Part shown: positions 43,254 to 43,365 of the stretch, in pieces
Numbering within the stretch: the stretch's first letter is position 1
Layout of the letters: each line of letters begins with the position of its first letter
Assembly (NCBI GenBank): GCA_029339195.1
Contig: JAPTJF010000504.1
Location: forward strand, 1-43,365
DNA length: 43,365 bases
Source of the DNA: Micractinium sp. NFX-FRZ
Lineage: Eukaryota > Chlorophyta > Trebouxiophyceae > Chlorellales > Chlorellaceae
Direction of reading: 5' to 3'
Translations under genes and position numbers: made by a program
The notes under the pieces: model-generated
Seen by the model: the letters and a program-made list of their open reading frames with translations, nothing else
What the model was told of the DNA's origin: nothing
The model's database searches: none

Positions 43254-43365
43254 CACTACACACTGGGGATTCCCGTGTGATTCCTCAGCACAGTACTAAT
43301 CCAGCCCAATCCAGCTTAACTTCGGAGTTCTGATGGGATCCGGTGTGTTCTGGATGGTATGACCG
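43254..43365 (-). rRNA. 5S ribosomal RNA (5' end cut by window edge)
   Basis: Read on the minus strand, the sequence shows the conserved 5S blocks in order: GGTCATACC, CGGATCCCATCAGAACTCCG, AAGTTAAGC, then TTGGGC, TAGTACTG, and CGGGAATCCCCAG near the end. The internal Pol III control element AAGC..GGATTGGGC is at 43317-43304. The 3' strand GTGTAGTG should pair with the missing 5' end, so about five or six bases lie beyond the window; 112 are visible of an expected 118-120. A single copy is visible; whether it belongs to an array to the right is unknown. Confidence 0.93.

Overview
The window looks like nuclear DNA of a unicellular green alga, most likely a trebouxiophyte of the Chlorella/Micractinium kind. 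The reasons are high GC content, G/C-ending codons, many short GT-AG introns (about 100-500 bp), TGTAA-type poly(A) signals, plastid genes of plant type (PyrR, Toc64), a plant-type vacuolar processing enzyme, and secreted M11 (gametolysin-type) metalloproteases. Every gene model below was built by hand from splice sites and family conservation. Each model closes in frame across all its exons. No transcript data were available.

Layout from left to right: the last exon of an unidentified gene (24-241, +); a small degenerate hemerythrin/HHE protein in seven exons (1561-4386, +); an F-box protein with two zinc-binding Yippee/CULT-like domains and an N-myristoylation signal (7566-5010, -); the ESCRT-III subunit VPS24/CHMP3 (8061-10524, +); an unrecognised poly-Q protein with a small Cys cluster (12573-11393, -). 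Then comes a cluster of three paralogous secreted M11 peptidases: copy 1 (14631-17317, +), copy 2 (18717-21582, +) and copy 3 (27196-24596, -). Copies 2 and 3 lie tail to tail, with about 3 kb between them that includes a 212-bp higher-order satellite. After the cluster come PyrR (32062-28040, -) and Toc64 (32308-36278, +), which are divergent from a 245-bp spacer; legumain/vacuolar processing enzyme (41355-37089, -); a YfcE/MJ0936-type metallophosphoesterase (41825-42823, +); and at the right edge a 5S rRNA gene on the minus strand, cut by the window end (43365-43254).

Most genes alternate between divergent and convergent pairs. The F-box/VPS24, PyrR/Toc64 and VPE/phosphoesterase pairs probably share intergenic promoters. 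PyrR (riboflavin synthesis) and Toc64 (chloroplast import receptor) are both plastid functions.

The most notable biology is the M11 cluster. The three copies are mosaics. Copies 2 and 3 are almost identical in the catalytic exon, copy 3 switches to copy-1 sequence near its C-terminus, and copy 3 has an unrelated leader. Copy 1 and copy 2 each carry one intron absent from both other copies. This points to gene conversion and recent intron gain or loss in a secreted, probably cell-wall-acting protease family. The F-box/tandem zinc-domain protein and the ligand-poor hemerythrin are the other unusual architectures.
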